Source: Pseudoalteromonas umbrosa (lineage in GTDB: Bacteria > Pseudomonadota > Gammaproteobacteria > Enterobacterales > Alteromonadaceae). From it: a DNA stretch of 64,000 nucleotides. A program made the position numbers and the translations under genes. Location of the stretch: NCBI RefSeq assembly GCF_030125375.1, contig NZ_JASJUU010000023.1, forward strand, positions 40,626 through 104,625. Reading direction: 5' to 3'. Of this stretch, positions 7,246 through 17,178 are shown piece by piece (the stretch's first letter is position 1; every line of letters starts with the position of its first letter). The notes below the pieces were generated by a model. The model saw only the letters and a program-made list of their open reading frames with translations. It was not told the origin of the DNA and did no database searches.

Positions 7246-9312
7246 TTAGCCACCCTGTTTTGGTAACAAAGAGATAAAAAAGGCCATTTCCAACGCCTTT
7301 TCATGCAAGCTCTTAAATCTGCCAGACGCCCCTCCATGCCCAGAATCCAAATCGGTTTTAAACACTAATATGTTATTATCAGTTTTCAGCTCTCTGAGCT
7401 TAGCTACCCATTTCATCGGCTCCCAATATGGCACTTGAGAATCATGAAGCCCCGTAGTTACTAACGTATTAGGATAGTCCTTCATTGCTAAATTGTCATA
7501 AGGCGAATACGATAAAATACTCTGATAATCAGCAAAATTATTTGGGTTCCCCCACTCGTCATATTCATTGGTTGTCAATGGTATAGATTCATCCAACATA
7601 GTAGTCAATGCATCGACAAATGGCACATGGCAACCAATCCCTAAGTATAATTCAGGTGCTTGGTTCATCACCGCTCCCATCAACAGACCTCCTGCACTAC
7701 CACCTGAGGCAAAGATTTTATCTGGTGCACCATATTGCTGCTCTACCAATGCACGAGTCACATCCACAAAGTCGTTGAAGCTATTTTCTTTATGTGCTTT
7801 TTTACCGCTTTCATACCAGTGACGACCCAGCATTTCTGAACCCCTAATATGTGCAATAACATACACAAAGCCTCGGTCTAATAAACTCAGAGTAGAACTG
7901 GAGAAAGTCGGGTCTACTGTATAGCCATATGCACCATAACCATATTGTAGCAATGGGTTAGTGCCATCTTTTTTAAATAGTGATTTTCGGTAAACAATAG
8001 AAACTGGTACTTTTTCACCATCACGGGCTGTAATGTGTAAGCGCTCTGAGGCATAATCCTGAGGTTTAAAATCTCCCAATACCTTCATTTGCTTTTTCAA
8101 GGTCTTTTGACCAGTAGTCAAATCGCAACTATAAACGCTGCTTGGCGTCGTTAAACTGGAATAGGTAATACTAACAAAAGTTGAACTTGGTTCTGGGTTA
8201 TAGCCAACCCCCGCATAGTAACATTCATCGTCAAAGCCGAGCTGATAGCTAGCGCCGGCATAATCATGAATAACAAAACGGATTTGGCCCATTTCTCGTT
8301 CCGTGATGACAAAGTGTGAGTCAAACAACTCCAACCCTTCTAGCAATACATTTTCACGATGTGCAATTACCTCTTCCCATTGACCCGGGTCATTCACAGC
8401 ATCCAGCTCAACCCGCACCATACGAAAGTTCTTCGCATCGCTATTTGTTAATAAATAATAATACTCACCAAATTTATCAAGCCCATACTCATGCCCCTCC
8501 TGACGGGCCAATAAACGTTTGAACTCACCCATTGGTTGTTCTGCATCTAGGCAGAGTACGTCGCTGGTCTCAGTGGCTGACAAATAAATATAGATTTGGC
8601 TCTCATCGCGACTCTTACCAAGGCCCATATAATATTGTCGATCTTGTTCTTCATATACCAAGACATCCTCACTTTGCGGTGTACCCAACACATGACGATA
8701 AACTTGAAATCCCAACAAGGTTTGCAAATCTTTTCTTACATAGAATACGGTACGATTGTCATTTGCCCAAACTACTTCACCCTCAGTTTCAACAAGGCAA
8801 TCTTCGAGCATTTGACCAGTATTCAGGTCTTTAAACTTTATCGTGTAAATTCGACGGCCATCGGTATCTTCACTATATGCAAGGAGATTGTCATCTGGAC
8901 TCACCGCCAAATCAGCCAGCTCATAAAACTCAAATCCTTTAGCCAACTCGTTTACATCAAGCAACAACGTTTTATCGTCCATCGCTTCATTAAGAGCGCG
9001 ATAATGGCGACCATATTCTTCCTCGCCACTTACCTCATTGGTATACCAATAAAGACCATCTTTTACCGGCACAGAAGAATCATCTTTAACGATACGCCCT
9101 TTCATTTCCTCAAATAACGTTGCCTGTAAATCTATATGAGGTTTCATTACTGCTTCACAGTAATCATTTTCTGCTTTTAAATGAGTTAACACCTCGTCAT
9201 TTTGACGCTTATCATCGCGCATCCAGTAATAGTTATCTGTCCTTTGATGCCCATGTATTTCCATAACATGGGGTACTTTTTTTGCCACTGGCGGGGTAAG
9301 CGCTTTGGTCAT
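7246..9312 (-). CDS. ptrB: Oligopeptidase B (prolyl oligopeptidase family S9A)
   Basis: 688 residues, matching oligopeptidase B (about 690). It cleaves after Arg or Lys in short peptides in the cytoplasm. The N-terminal half is a seven-bladed propeller and the C-terminal half an alpha/beta hydrolase domain. The catalytic serine is in GGSAGG (near residue 536), the aspartate and histidine are expected in GLHDSQVP and DSGHGGASGR, and YGYGAYG precedes the catalytic core. No signal peptide is present. It is transcribed alone, 45 bp before the STAS-like gene. Strong family call. Confidence 0.93.
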   Translation of the reverse strand: MTKALTPPVAKKVPHVMEIHGHQRTDNYYWMRDDKRQNDEVLTHLKAENDYCEAVMKPHIDLQATLFEEMKGRIVKDDSSVPVKDGLYWYTNEVSGEEEYGRHYRALNEAMDDKTLLLDVNELAKGFEFYELADLAVSPDDNLLAYSEDTDGRRIYTIKFKDLNTGQMLEDCLVETEGEVVWANDNRTVFYVRKDLQTLLGFQVYRHVLGTPQSEDVLVYEEQDRQYYMGLGKSRDESQIYIYLSATETSDVLCLDAEQPMGEFKRLLARQEGHEYGLDKFGEYYYLLTNSDAKNFRMVRVELDAVNDPGQWEEVIAHRENVLLEGLELFDSHFVITEREMGQIRFVIHDYAGASYQLGFDDECYYAGVGYNPEPSSTFVSITYSSLTTPSSVYSCDLTTGQKTLKKQMKVLGDFKPQDYASERLHITARDGEKVPVSIVYRKSLFKKDGTNPLLQYGYGAYGYTVDPTFSSSTLSLLDRGFVYVIAHIRGSEMLGRHWYESGKKAHKENSFNDFVDVTRALVEQQYGAPDKIFASGGSAGGLLMGAVMNQAPELYLGIGCHVPFVDALTTMLDESIPLTTNEYDEWGNPNNFADYQSILSYSPYDNLAMKDYPNTLVTTGLHDSQVPYWEPMKWVAKLRELKTDNNILVFKTDLDSGHGGASGRFKSLHEKALEMAFFISLLPKQGG

Positions 9313-9545
9313 ATAGTTGTTCCTGATTTGTTATTATTCATCGAGTCTAACATAGCTTAAGATGAGGTACAGCTTTGTGCTGTGACTGGCTGAATGCTCC
9401 AAACAGTACCAAATACAATCACTGTCAAAGCACAATTTTAAACGTTACATAAAACGTCAACTACAGCTTAAGACGAAGGTAGAAAGTGTTACTTTATAAC
9501 TTTAAATATCAAAACGGAATAGCACATCTAATTAGAAAGTTAGAA

Positions 9546-9576
9546 ATGAAAAAGCCCAGCATGGAGCTGGGCTTTA
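9546..9576 (-). terminator. Intrinsic terminator of the RND efflux operon
   Basis: On the minus strand AAAGCCCAGC and GCTGGGCTTT pair around a short loop and run into TTTTTC, 17 bp after the stop codon of the RND transporter gene. Confidence 0.85.
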
Positions 9577-9592
9577 ATGTATTGACTATCGA

Positions 9593-12500
9593 CTATACTG
9601 CCGACTGAGTCGAGTCTTTCTTAAAGCGTTTCTTCGATTGTCCAAGCTTCGAAAAAGCACTCTTAATATCCACCAAAATAATGTACAAGCAAGGTACCAA
9701 TATCAAGGTAATTAGCGTTGCAAACAAGACTGCGAAACCAAGTGAAATCGCCATTGGGATAACAAACTTAGCTTGTAAACTAGTTTCGAAGATGATCGGT
9801 GTAACACCTGCAAACGTTGTAATGGACGTCAAGGTAATTGCTCTAAAGCGCGCGCACCCAGCCTCAATCACCGCATCTTTGAGCTTCACACCTTCTTTGC
9901 GTACTTGGTTGACATAGTCGGTCATAACCAAGGAGTCATTAATAACAACCCCGGCAGCTGCAATGAGACCAAAGGTCGACATCATGCTCATGTCTAAACC
10001 ATTTAACCAGTGACCCCAAACTGCACCAATCAAGCTAAATGGAATGACTGACATAATAATCAGCGGCTGTGAATAACTCTTCAATGGCACTGCCAGCAAG
10101 ATATACACAATCATCATACCTGCAGCAAAGAACATGATCTGTTCATCGGCTTGTGCTTGCGTCTCCTCCACCGAACCACCCAGTTCAGTTTTCACATCAG
10201 GAAACTGCTCAAATAGCTTAGGTAGTAAGTTTTCTTTAATGTTGTCGACAACAGCTGAAGGCTCAATAACCTGCTCATCAATGCTGCCATACACATATAC
10301 AGTGCGATATCCACCTTCACGACGGATATAACTCACACCTGGCTTTTCAGTAAATTCAACCACATCGCCCAGTACCACTTCACGACCATCCGGTGTTTTG
10401 ATCAGCGCATACTTCAGTGACGCTACCGCTTCTCTATCCAGTTTTGGATAGCGCACCATCACACGTATTTCCTCACCATCACGGATCAGACGCTGTGCCT
10501 CGCCACCATAAAAGCTATCACCAATCTGATTAGCCACATCAGCCAAATTCAAACCCAAGTCATAGGCCACTGGTTTTAGTGATAACTGTACTTCTTTACT
10601 TGGTGGATCTATCGTTGAACTGATATCAAACAAGCCTTTTTCTTGTTGCAGCATGGCAATAAATTGTCTGCCCGCAGCATTAAGCATCTCAATATCTGGC
10701 CCATAAATCAGATAACCAAACTCACCATCACCGTTACCTGGATCATTGACGTCATCAATCACAATTAACGATTTAACGCCGGCGATCGTTGGCATGGCTT
10801 CACGCCAACGGCGGGACAACTCAAAAGCGTCAAATGGACGTAAGTCTTCATCAACAAGTACAGCTAGCACATTACCTTCACTGCGGCCTTCATTCCATAC
10901 TAAGATGTCTTTCACCATCTTTTGGCCGTACTCGCGCTCGATGTCTTTGTCCACAGTCAACATCATGCTTTCGATTTGCTGCAGTGCCGCCATCGTTTGC
11001 TCATCAGACACATTGTCATTGAGTATGATATTTATTTGAGGGAAGTCATGAGACACTTTCGGTAACGGTATAAAACGTACTTGATTTGAGGTGATCAAAG
11101 ACATGCTTATAATGAATATGGCGATAAAACCGCAGAATACTGCCCAGCGCCACTCCACTGCTTTTTCAACTAAATTACGATAAGGCCCATTTACAAATGC
11201 AAAGAAATGCTTGTTAAACTTAGCACGTCGACTGTTTTCACGCAGCGGCTTAAACTTAGTATGACCTATATGTGCAGGTAATATCCATTTTGACTCAATT
11301 AAGCTGAATATCAAACATAGTATTACCACTATAGAAATCGATTTAAAGAAAGCCCCTTGTGGCCCACTAGACATAATCATCGGCGCAAATACTGCCATGG
11401 TAGTCAACACACCAAACGTGGCTGGGGTAGCAACGCGCTTGGCACCACGTACAACACTGTCGACACTTGGGCCACTGCGCTCGACCTCCGTATAGGCTGC
11501 CTCTCCTATAACTATGGCATCATCGACCACTATACCCAGTACCATGATGAATGCGAACAAGGACACAATATTTATGCTTACGCCAAATACAGGCATCAAC
11601 ATAATGGCGCCCAAGAAGCACACCGGTAAACCAACCATCACCCAAAGAGCAAGCTTAAAACGTAAGAAGATTGACAACATAATGGCCACTAACAGCGCAC
11701 CTTGCAGCATATTCTTCTTCATCATTTCAAGACGTGCATCTAAGTAGTAAGTCATATCTACGATAGGTGTGAGTGACACACCAGCCGGTAGTGTCTTATT
11801 CTTTTCTTCAATATAAGCATGGACTGTTTTAGCAACTGGGATCATGTTTTGGTCTTTGGTTGCTTTGACTGATAAGAATGCGGCATTGATGCCATTTTGT
11901 TTGAAGTAAAACTCGCCTTCAACAAATTCATCTTTGATCACCGCAACGTCTTGCAGATAAACTTTTGCACCATTATCACCCACTTTTACAGGTATGCGTT
12001 TGAATTCATCACCACGGTATTTTTGGTTTTCAACCCGCACTGAAATAATACCTGCATCCGTACGTACTTCACCGGCTGATATATTCGCTGAGTATCTACG
12101 AATGGAATTACTCACATCGCTAATGGTCAAGCCGTAACGGCGTAGTGTGTCTGGGTCGATTTCAATGGCGATTTCATACGCAGGCGTACTGCGCTCAACT
12201 AAGGACACATTAGATAACTGCAACAGCTCGTCTTCAACCTCTTTGGCAAGTGGCTTAAGGTCCTTTAAAGGAATATCGGCAGCCAGTGCCATTTGGATAA
12301 CGTCTTGACGAAACTCGACTTGTTGAACTCGAATTGGCTCCATCGCTGCTGGAAACGTCGCAATCCCATCAACTCGGGTTCGCACCTTTTCGACCACATC
12401 GCTTAAATCAGCGCCAGTGTCTATTTCTAACTGCACACTACCGCTGCCTCGGCGAGCTCGATAAACGCCTTTGTCGATTTCAGTCACATCTTTCAAAGAC

Positions 12501-12733
12501 TCTTCAATCTTGATAAGAATACTTTCTTCAATTTCCTGCGGCGATGCGCCAGGGTAACTTGCATTAATACTGACAAAGTTCAGCTCGATACTGGGAAACA
12601 TTTGTCGCTGAATCGTCAAATAGCTCACGATACCCATTATCAGGATAAAGACCATCATCAAATTTGCCGCGACAGGGTTATGCGCAAAATAGGCAATTAA
12701 CCCCTTTTGGGATGTTTTTATTTGCTCACTCAT
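9593..12733 (-). CDS. RND efflux transporter, AcrB/HAE1-type inner-membrane pump
   Basis: 1046 residues, the usual length for hydrophobe/amphiphile RND pumps. It has twelve membrane segments in two repeats with two large periplasmic loops. The proton-relay aspartate pair is in GIVVDDAIVIGEA (TM4, about residue 408), and the duplicated TM10-11 motif GVVINDSLVMTD is present. It would exchange protons for export of drugs, bile-like molecules or lipids through a TolC-type channel. The adaptor gene lies 16 bp upstream and no outer-membrane channel gene is in the window. Substrates cannot be predicted. Confidence 0.93.
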   Translation of the reverse strand: MSEQIKTSQKGLIAYFAHNPVAANLMMVFILIMGIVSYLTIQRQMFPSIELNFVSINASYPGASPQEIEESILIKIEESLKDVTEIDKGVYRARRGSGSVQLEIDTGADLSDVVEKVRTRVDGIATFPAAMEPIRVQQVEFRQDVIQMALAADIPLKDLKPLAKEVEDELLQLSNVSLVERSTPAYEIAIEIDPDTLRRYGLTISDVSNSIRRYSANISAGEVRTDAGIISVRVENQKYRGDEFKRIPVKVGDNGAKVYLQDVAVIKDEFVEGEFYFKQNGINAAFLSVKATKDQNMIPVAKTVHAYIEEKNKTLPAGVSLTPIVDMTYYLDARLEMMKKNMLQGALLVAIMLSIFLRFKLALWVMVGLPVCFLGAIMLMPVFGVSINIVSLFAFIMVLGIVVDDAIVIGEAAYTEVERSGPSVDSVVRGAKRVATPATFGVLTTMAVFAPMIMSSGPQGAFFKSISIVVILCLIFSLIESKWILPAHIGHTKFKPLRENSRRAKFNKHFFAFVNGPYRNLVEKAVEWRWAVFCGFIAIFIISMSLITSNQVRFIPLPKVSHDFPQINIILNDNVSDEQTMAALQQIESMMLTVDKDIEREYGQKMVKDILVWNEGRSEGNVLAVLVDEDLRPFDAFELSRRWREAMPTIAGVKSLIVIDDVNDPGNGDGEFGYLIYGPDIEMLNAAGRQFIAMLQQEKGLFDISSTIDPPSKEVQLSLKPVAYDLGLNLADVANQIGDSFYGGEAQRLIRDGEEIRVMVRYPKLDREAVASLKYALIKTPDGREVVLGDVVEFTEKPGVSYIRREGGYRTVYVYGSIDEQVIEPSAVVDNIKENLLPKLFEQFPDVKTELGGSVEETQAQADEQIMFFAAGMMIVYILLAVPLKSYSQPLIIMSVIPFSLIGAVWGHWLNGLDMSMMSTFGLIAAAGVVINDSLVMTDYVNQVRKEGVKLKDAVIEAGCARFRAITLTSITTFAGVTPIIFETSLQAKFVIPMAISLGFAVLFATLITLILVPCLYIILVDIKSAFSKLGQSKKRFKKDSTQSAV

Positions 12734-12749
12734 AGTTCATTCCCTGCTG

Positions 12750-13916
12750 TTACAGCTTTCCCGAATTATCAGACTCTGTCTCATTTTCTTTAGAGCCTGC
12801 AACTTTAACAGCCATACCGCGTTGCGGGTATTCAGGTAAGGTCACCACAACTTTGTCGCTATTGGATAGCCCTTCACCCACTAAGTAATACATGCCTTCT
12901 TCACGGATCACTTGCACAGGACGCGGCTCTAGTTGTGCTTCGTCATTAAGTAACCATACAGTCTGGTTATTCACTAATTCCTGCGGAAGACGATAGATTT
13001 GACGAAGCGTCTCACCTTTAAATTGAACCTGTACATATGTACCAAACTTCACTTTAGGCTTACTGCTAGTCAAGCCGTACGGATCTTCAATGCGTACCAC
13101 TAAACTGCTCATACGTGTTTGCTGATCAACCACACCAAGATCACGGTGGATATAAGCGTCACGAGTAAAACCATTCACGCCTTTTTGTGTCAATGTGGCT
13201 TTTAAGCCAGATACTTGTTCAGGTAAAAAGATAGAGTCAAAGCCCGCGATAGGGATCACCACTTCAGCTTGCTCTATGTTGTTTAGCCTGGCTACTGGGC
13301 TGCCGGTACTGACAAATTGCCCTAACCCGACTTCTCTCGATACAATTAATGCATTAAAAGGGGCTACAACAGCACAATTATCTAGATCACGCTGCGCTCT
13401 TTTTAGCGCCGCTTTTGCCGATTTCACCGCGGCATGTGCACTCAGCAACTGAGGCTTACGCAAAAATAAGTCCGTGTGCTTCTTGTTAGGAAAACGCTTC
13501 GCTTCGTCAGCAGCGACATCAGCCAAGGCTTGCTCTTCAATTAACTGAGCCTGCGCACTCGATAATGCAGCTTCCGCTTGCAACACCGCTGCTTCATAGT
13601 TATCTTTTTCAATACGCAGCAGTACATCACCTTTACTGACAATGCCGCCAGTGACAAACTTTGGATGCCAATACTCTATTTCTCCCGACACTTGCACGGA
13701 CAACATGGTTTGGTCTAATGGCACGACTTCACCATAGCTATTGATCACAACTTGATGATCTTGTGCCTCAATCGCTTCAACTTCAACAACCGGTCGCGTA
13801 TCCACTACATCAGACTCATCATCATTTTTGGCCACGGCGTTTATACCCATAAACCCAATGAAGCCAATACCCAACGCGGCGAAGGGTAATATCCATTTCA
13901 GTATTTTTGCTTGCAT
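12750..13916 (-). CDS. RND periplasmic adaptor (membrane fusion protein)
   Basis: 388 residues. It has an N-terminal membrane anchor (ILKWILPFAALGIGFIGFMGI), a beta-barrel and lipoyl half motif (GEVVPLDQTMLSVQVSGEI), a central helical hairpin (about 105-165, Ala/Glu/Gln-rich) and the second lipoyl half (CAVVAPFNALIVSREV). This is the adaptor that bridges the RND pump to an outer-membrane channel. It lies directly upstream of the pump gene and is probably transcribed with it. No lipobox is present, so it is anchored by the N-terminal helix. No linked regulator gene is seen. Confidence 0.92.
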   Translation of the reverse strand: MQAKILKWILPFAALGIGFIGFMGINAVAKNDDESDVVDTRPVVEVEAIEAQDHQVVINSYGEVVPLDQTMLSVQVSGEIEYWHPKFVTGGIVSKGDVLLRIEKDNYEAAVLQAEAALSSAQAQLIEEQALADVAADEAKRFPNKKHTDLFLRKPQLLSAHAAVKSAKAALKRAQRDLDNCAVVAPFNALIVSREVGLGQFVSTGSPVARLNNIEQAEVVIPIAGFDSIFLPEQVSGLKATLTQKGVNGFTRDAYIHRDLGVVDQQTRMSSLVVRIEDPYGLTSSKPKVKFGTYVQVQFKGETLRQIYRLPQELVNNQTVWLLNDEAQLEPRPVQVIREEGMYYLVGEGLSNSDKVVVTLPEYPQRGMAVKVAGSKENETESDNSGKL

Positions 13917-14005
13917 GACTGTACCTATTGATAATTTCCTAGCGCTATATTAACAAGATTTCCCCCCCCTAGGGTGTGACATTTGTAAGAATCTGTTACA
14001 ACCTT

Positions 14006-16408
14006 TCAATATTTTTTCAACTGACCTCTTAAATGATTAATCTCTATAATAAACAACATGATAAAAACTATAACTAATGAGCATAGGTAATTGAAAAGCA
14101 GGCTGCTCACCGTCATGGGTAAGAAAACTCCCAAACCTAGCGTTACACTTGTTGCGATTAACATGGCAACACCAAAATGCACCAAACGGCAATGCATTTG
14201 CTCGGTAAGTAATTGCAAACGTGTTGCACCAACTTGCTGTTTAATCAACAATACTGGCTGCTGGGCTAAGGCAAGATTACCAAGCAGTCCATATAACCCC
14301 ACAAGTACTTGCATAATCATTAAAAAGCTTAAACCAAGTCCACTATAAAAACTCAGTACAGCCGCTTGATTCAGTCCAGATAAATGATGCGTTAAATCGG
14401 TTACCTCACGGACACTTTGCGAATTAACCTGCTGCTGCAAAACCTGAGATAGTTCTAATTTTGACATTGATTGATTAGACTTAAACCTAACCACCATATT
14501 CCCTTCATAATAATCATGTGGAAAATACACAGTCGCAGGCGCACCTTTACCGTGACTATAAATATTTTCTACGATACCCAACAGCCTAATAGGCTGGCCG
14601 CTTCGACCGTAGAGACTCAGTCCAATATCTTCGACCTCAATATCGAGCATCTCTGCTGCGGCACGATTTATGATGACCGATTCTCGTCGAGCGCTATCTA
14701 ATCGTGTAAAAGTATCACCCGCAATAAAGTGCAGCCCAAGCAGAGAAAAATAGTCTTCTCCCACTAATTGTGAGTGCATAGTTACCTGTGCTGACTTCAC
14801 AGGCTGCTTTCCAATTTGCGCCAAATAACTGGTATCTAATGGATTTAAGCTACTTAGGGCAACAGCTGCGACTTTAGGATGCGAGGAAAGTGCTCGAATA
14901 TTAGAAAGGAAAAGTTGTTTGCGCTCTGCGATAGCGACGTCATCTTGGCGCCAAGAGAGCTGATGACGCACAACAAACACTGTATCCTCGGCATCAATGC
15001 CTGAAGGGGTTTGCACTTGACTGCCGAAGTAATTAGCCGACCAAGTACCAATACATAATACAACCATGCCAATGCTCAGTTGAGTAACCAGTATAGTGAC
15101 ACTAAACCATTGAGGTAGTTGCTTTTCTTGACCTTTCCCTGCGCCTTGCAAATTCTGATACAAGCTTGTAAATGGCAGTTGCTTAAAACCAAATACGGCA
15201 AACCCTAGCGCCAATACGATGGCAACGGCGAATATTATGACATAGTGAAGAAGATTAACCTGTAGCCAATCTAAATGCGCAATCGATTGCGCACCAAACA
15301 TCTGGATCGCAAATATCCCCAGCTCAACAAGCACTGCCGCGCACATCGCCGAGAGTAAGAACAATACAATCACCTGCCAGTAGTGTGCCAGACGCAATGT
15401 GCTCAGCGGCGCACCCAATGTCGACTTAAGTACAAGGTGTGCTTGTTGCTTTTTGATGTCTAACAAATAGAACGTCAACAAATTAATCAAGGTGATCAAT
15501 AAGAACGCACCACCGCTCAGCAACAGCCAATCACTCGACTGCTGTATATCTCCTTTTAAATATTGCTTTAATGCGTCATATTCAAAACGTACATGGTTAT
15601 TAAGGGCACTGCCAAAATCCACTAATCCAGCACGAAACTGGGCATCTAGATACGCTGTCATATCAGGTGATATGGGTTGCCCTATTTGCGCTGTGGCCGA
15701 GCGACCGACAACAAACGTATTATACCGAACCGAAATATGCGCTTGTGACATCGCGTGCGAGTCTATCGTGTGTCCAAAAGAAACATAGACGTCAGTGTAT
15801 CGATTAGGCATGTAAATCTGCGGCTCAGTTTGAGTGCAAGCAACCACCCCAACCACCTGAAAGGTCTGCTGATCTAATTGCATACTATACACTTGTTTAT
15901 GATTCTGCTGCTCTAAAAGCTGTGGCATATAACGCTTAGCAAAGCACTCACTGACAACCGCTTCAAATGGAATGGCGCCTTCAGATTGCCCTTGGCCAAA
16001 GTAGCGCCCCTGCAGCAACTCTTGCTCAAACAAGGTAAAAAACGCAGGCTCCGCATAAGTTAGATTTAACTTAGGCTGGCTGGTATGGTTCATATACAGT
16101 GCATCGCCGTAGTGTAGTGGCGTCGCCATAGACAACCGAGTGTCATGCTGGGCGATATATTGGGCTGCGACATTAGAAAGCGCCTTGTCCATCACCACAC
16201 TGTCTTTATCATCAACCATGCTACCGTGTAACCAAATCAATTGATCAGGCTGTGCATAGGGCAGCGGTGCATACGCATGCCAAGCGATTAAGCTGACCAA
16301 GGCACCACCGGCAAGCGCGCTGGCAAGCAGTACCACAAATAACACGGTAAATCTCAGTTTGTTAAATAGCGCTTTAATCGAGCTAATATTTTCCTGCATC
16401 ATATTCAT
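14006..16408 (-). CDS. ABC exporter permease, MacB/FtsX-type double permease
   Basis: 800 residues from the ATG at 16408, which sits 11 nt after AGGAGGG; an earlier TTG is possible but too close to the ribosome site. It carries two FtsX-type units: an N-terminal helix, a large periplasmic MacB-type domain, three helices near 300-420, then a second similar set (LSVTILVTQLSIGMVVL onward). MacB-family proteins transmit force to periplasmic adaptors rather than forming a channel. It is the last gene of the adaptor-ATPase-permease operon. Many Alteromonadales carry such operons beside NtrC-type regulators; substrate unknown. Confidence 0.85.
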   Translation of the reverse strand: MNMMQENISSIKALFNKLRFTVLFVVLLASALAGGALVSLIAWHAYAPLPYAQPDQLIWLHGSMVDDKDSVVMDKALSNVAAQYIAQHDTRLSMATPLHYGDALYMNHTSQPKLNLTYAEPAFFTLFEQELLQGRYFGQGQSEGAIPFEAVVSECFAKRYMPQLLEQQNHKQVYSMQLDQQTFQVVGVVACTQTEPQIYMPNRYTDVYVSFGHTIDSHAMSQAHISVRYNTFVVGRSATAQIGQPISPDMTAYLDAQFRAGLVDFGSALNNHVRFEYDALKQYLKGDIQQSSDWLLLSGGAFLLITLINLLTFYLLDIKKQQAHLVLKSTLGAPLSTLRLAHYWQVIVLFLLSAMCAAVLVELGIFAIQMFGAQSIAHLDWLQVNLLHYVIIFAVAIVLALGFAVFGFKQLPFTSLYQNLQGAGKGQEKQLPQWFSVTILVTQLSIGMVVLCIGTWSANYFGSQVQTPSGIDAEDTVFVVRHQLSWRQDDVAIAERKQLFLSNIRALSSHPKVAAVALSSLNPLDTSYLAQIGKQPVKSAQVTMHSQLVGEDYFSLLGLHFIAGDTFTRLDSARRESVIINRAAAEMLDIEVEDIGLSLYGRSGQPIRLLGIVENIYSHGKGAPATVYFPHDYYEGNMVVRFKSNQSMSKLELSQVLQQQVNSQSVREVTDLTHHLSGLNQAAVLSFYSGLGLSFLMIMQVLVGLYGLLGNLALAQQPVLLIKQQVGATRLQLLTEQMHCRLVHFGVAMLIATSVTLGLGVFLPMTVSSLLFNYLCSLVIVFIMLFIIEINHLRGQLKKY

Positions 16409-16444
16409 CTTTTCCAAGCCCTCCTGTGGATATCAAAAGCCAAT

Positions 16445-17170
16445 TTATAGAGGGCCAAAGACCGTATTTACCATACCGGATGCTCTGCTCACCGTAGTTA
16501 ACAGTTCACCATCAAATAACTGGACACGACGTGATGCCATATCAGCGTAACGCGGATCATGCGTTACCATGCAAATCGTGGTGCCCTGCTGATGCAAGTC
16601 ACTGATGAGCTTCATCACCGCATCACCACTTTTGGAGTCTAAGTTGCCTGTTGCTTCATCCACCAACAAAATACTGGGCTGAGTCACCAATGCACGTGCG
16701 ATAGCCACTCGTTGCTGCTGTCCACCTGAGAGCTGATTGGGGCGATGGGTACTGCGATGAGATAAGCCTACTTTTTCTAAGCAGGATTGCACCCGTTGCT
16801 GAGTGTCATGCTTGTTTATTTTGGGCACTCTGTAGCGTAATGGCAGCGCCACATTATCGAATACCGACAGCCCATCTACGAGATTAAATGATTGGAAGAT
16901 GAAGCCAATATGCAGATTTCTTAATCTAGCCGCCTGATCGAATGTCAGATTATCTACTTGTTGACCCGCCAATAAGTAGCGACCTGATGACGCAGGCTCT
17001 AACAGTCCCATCAAAGACAACAAAGTAGACTTACCACATCCAGAGGGACCAGATATTGAAACAAATTCTCCTTTACCCACTGTCATATTGATATTTCTAA
17101 GTGCATGTGTTTGAAAATCAGCCGTGGTGAATACCTTACCAATTTCCTGCATTTCAATAATATTTTGCAT
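16445..17170 (-). CDS. ABC exporter ATPase, LolD/MacB type
   Basis: 241 residues with all ABC motifs: Walker A GPSGCGKST (near 41-49), signature LSGGQQQRVAIARAL, Walker B ILLVDEATGNLD, and H-loop MVTHDPRYAD. It belongs to the LolD/MacB ATPase class that powers lipoprotein release or efflux through FtsX-type permeases. It sits between adaptor and permease genes with short gaps (8 and 36 bp), so the three form one operon. A C-terminal extension past the core (SRASGMVNTVFGPL) is short and without known function. Confidence 0.92.
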   Translation of the reverse strand: MQNIIEMQEIGKVFTTADFQTHALRNINMTVGKGEFVSISGPSGCGKSTLLSLMGLLEPASSGRYLLAGQQVDNLTFDQAARLRNLHIGFIFQSFNLVDGLSVFDNVALPLRYRVPKINKHDTQQRVQSCLEKVGLSHRSTHRPNQLSGGQQQRVAIARALVTQPSILLVDEATGNLDSKSGDAVMKLISDLHQQGTTICMVTHDPRYADMASRRVQLFDGELLTTVSRASGMVNTVFGPL

Positions 17171-17178
17171 CTTCCTTC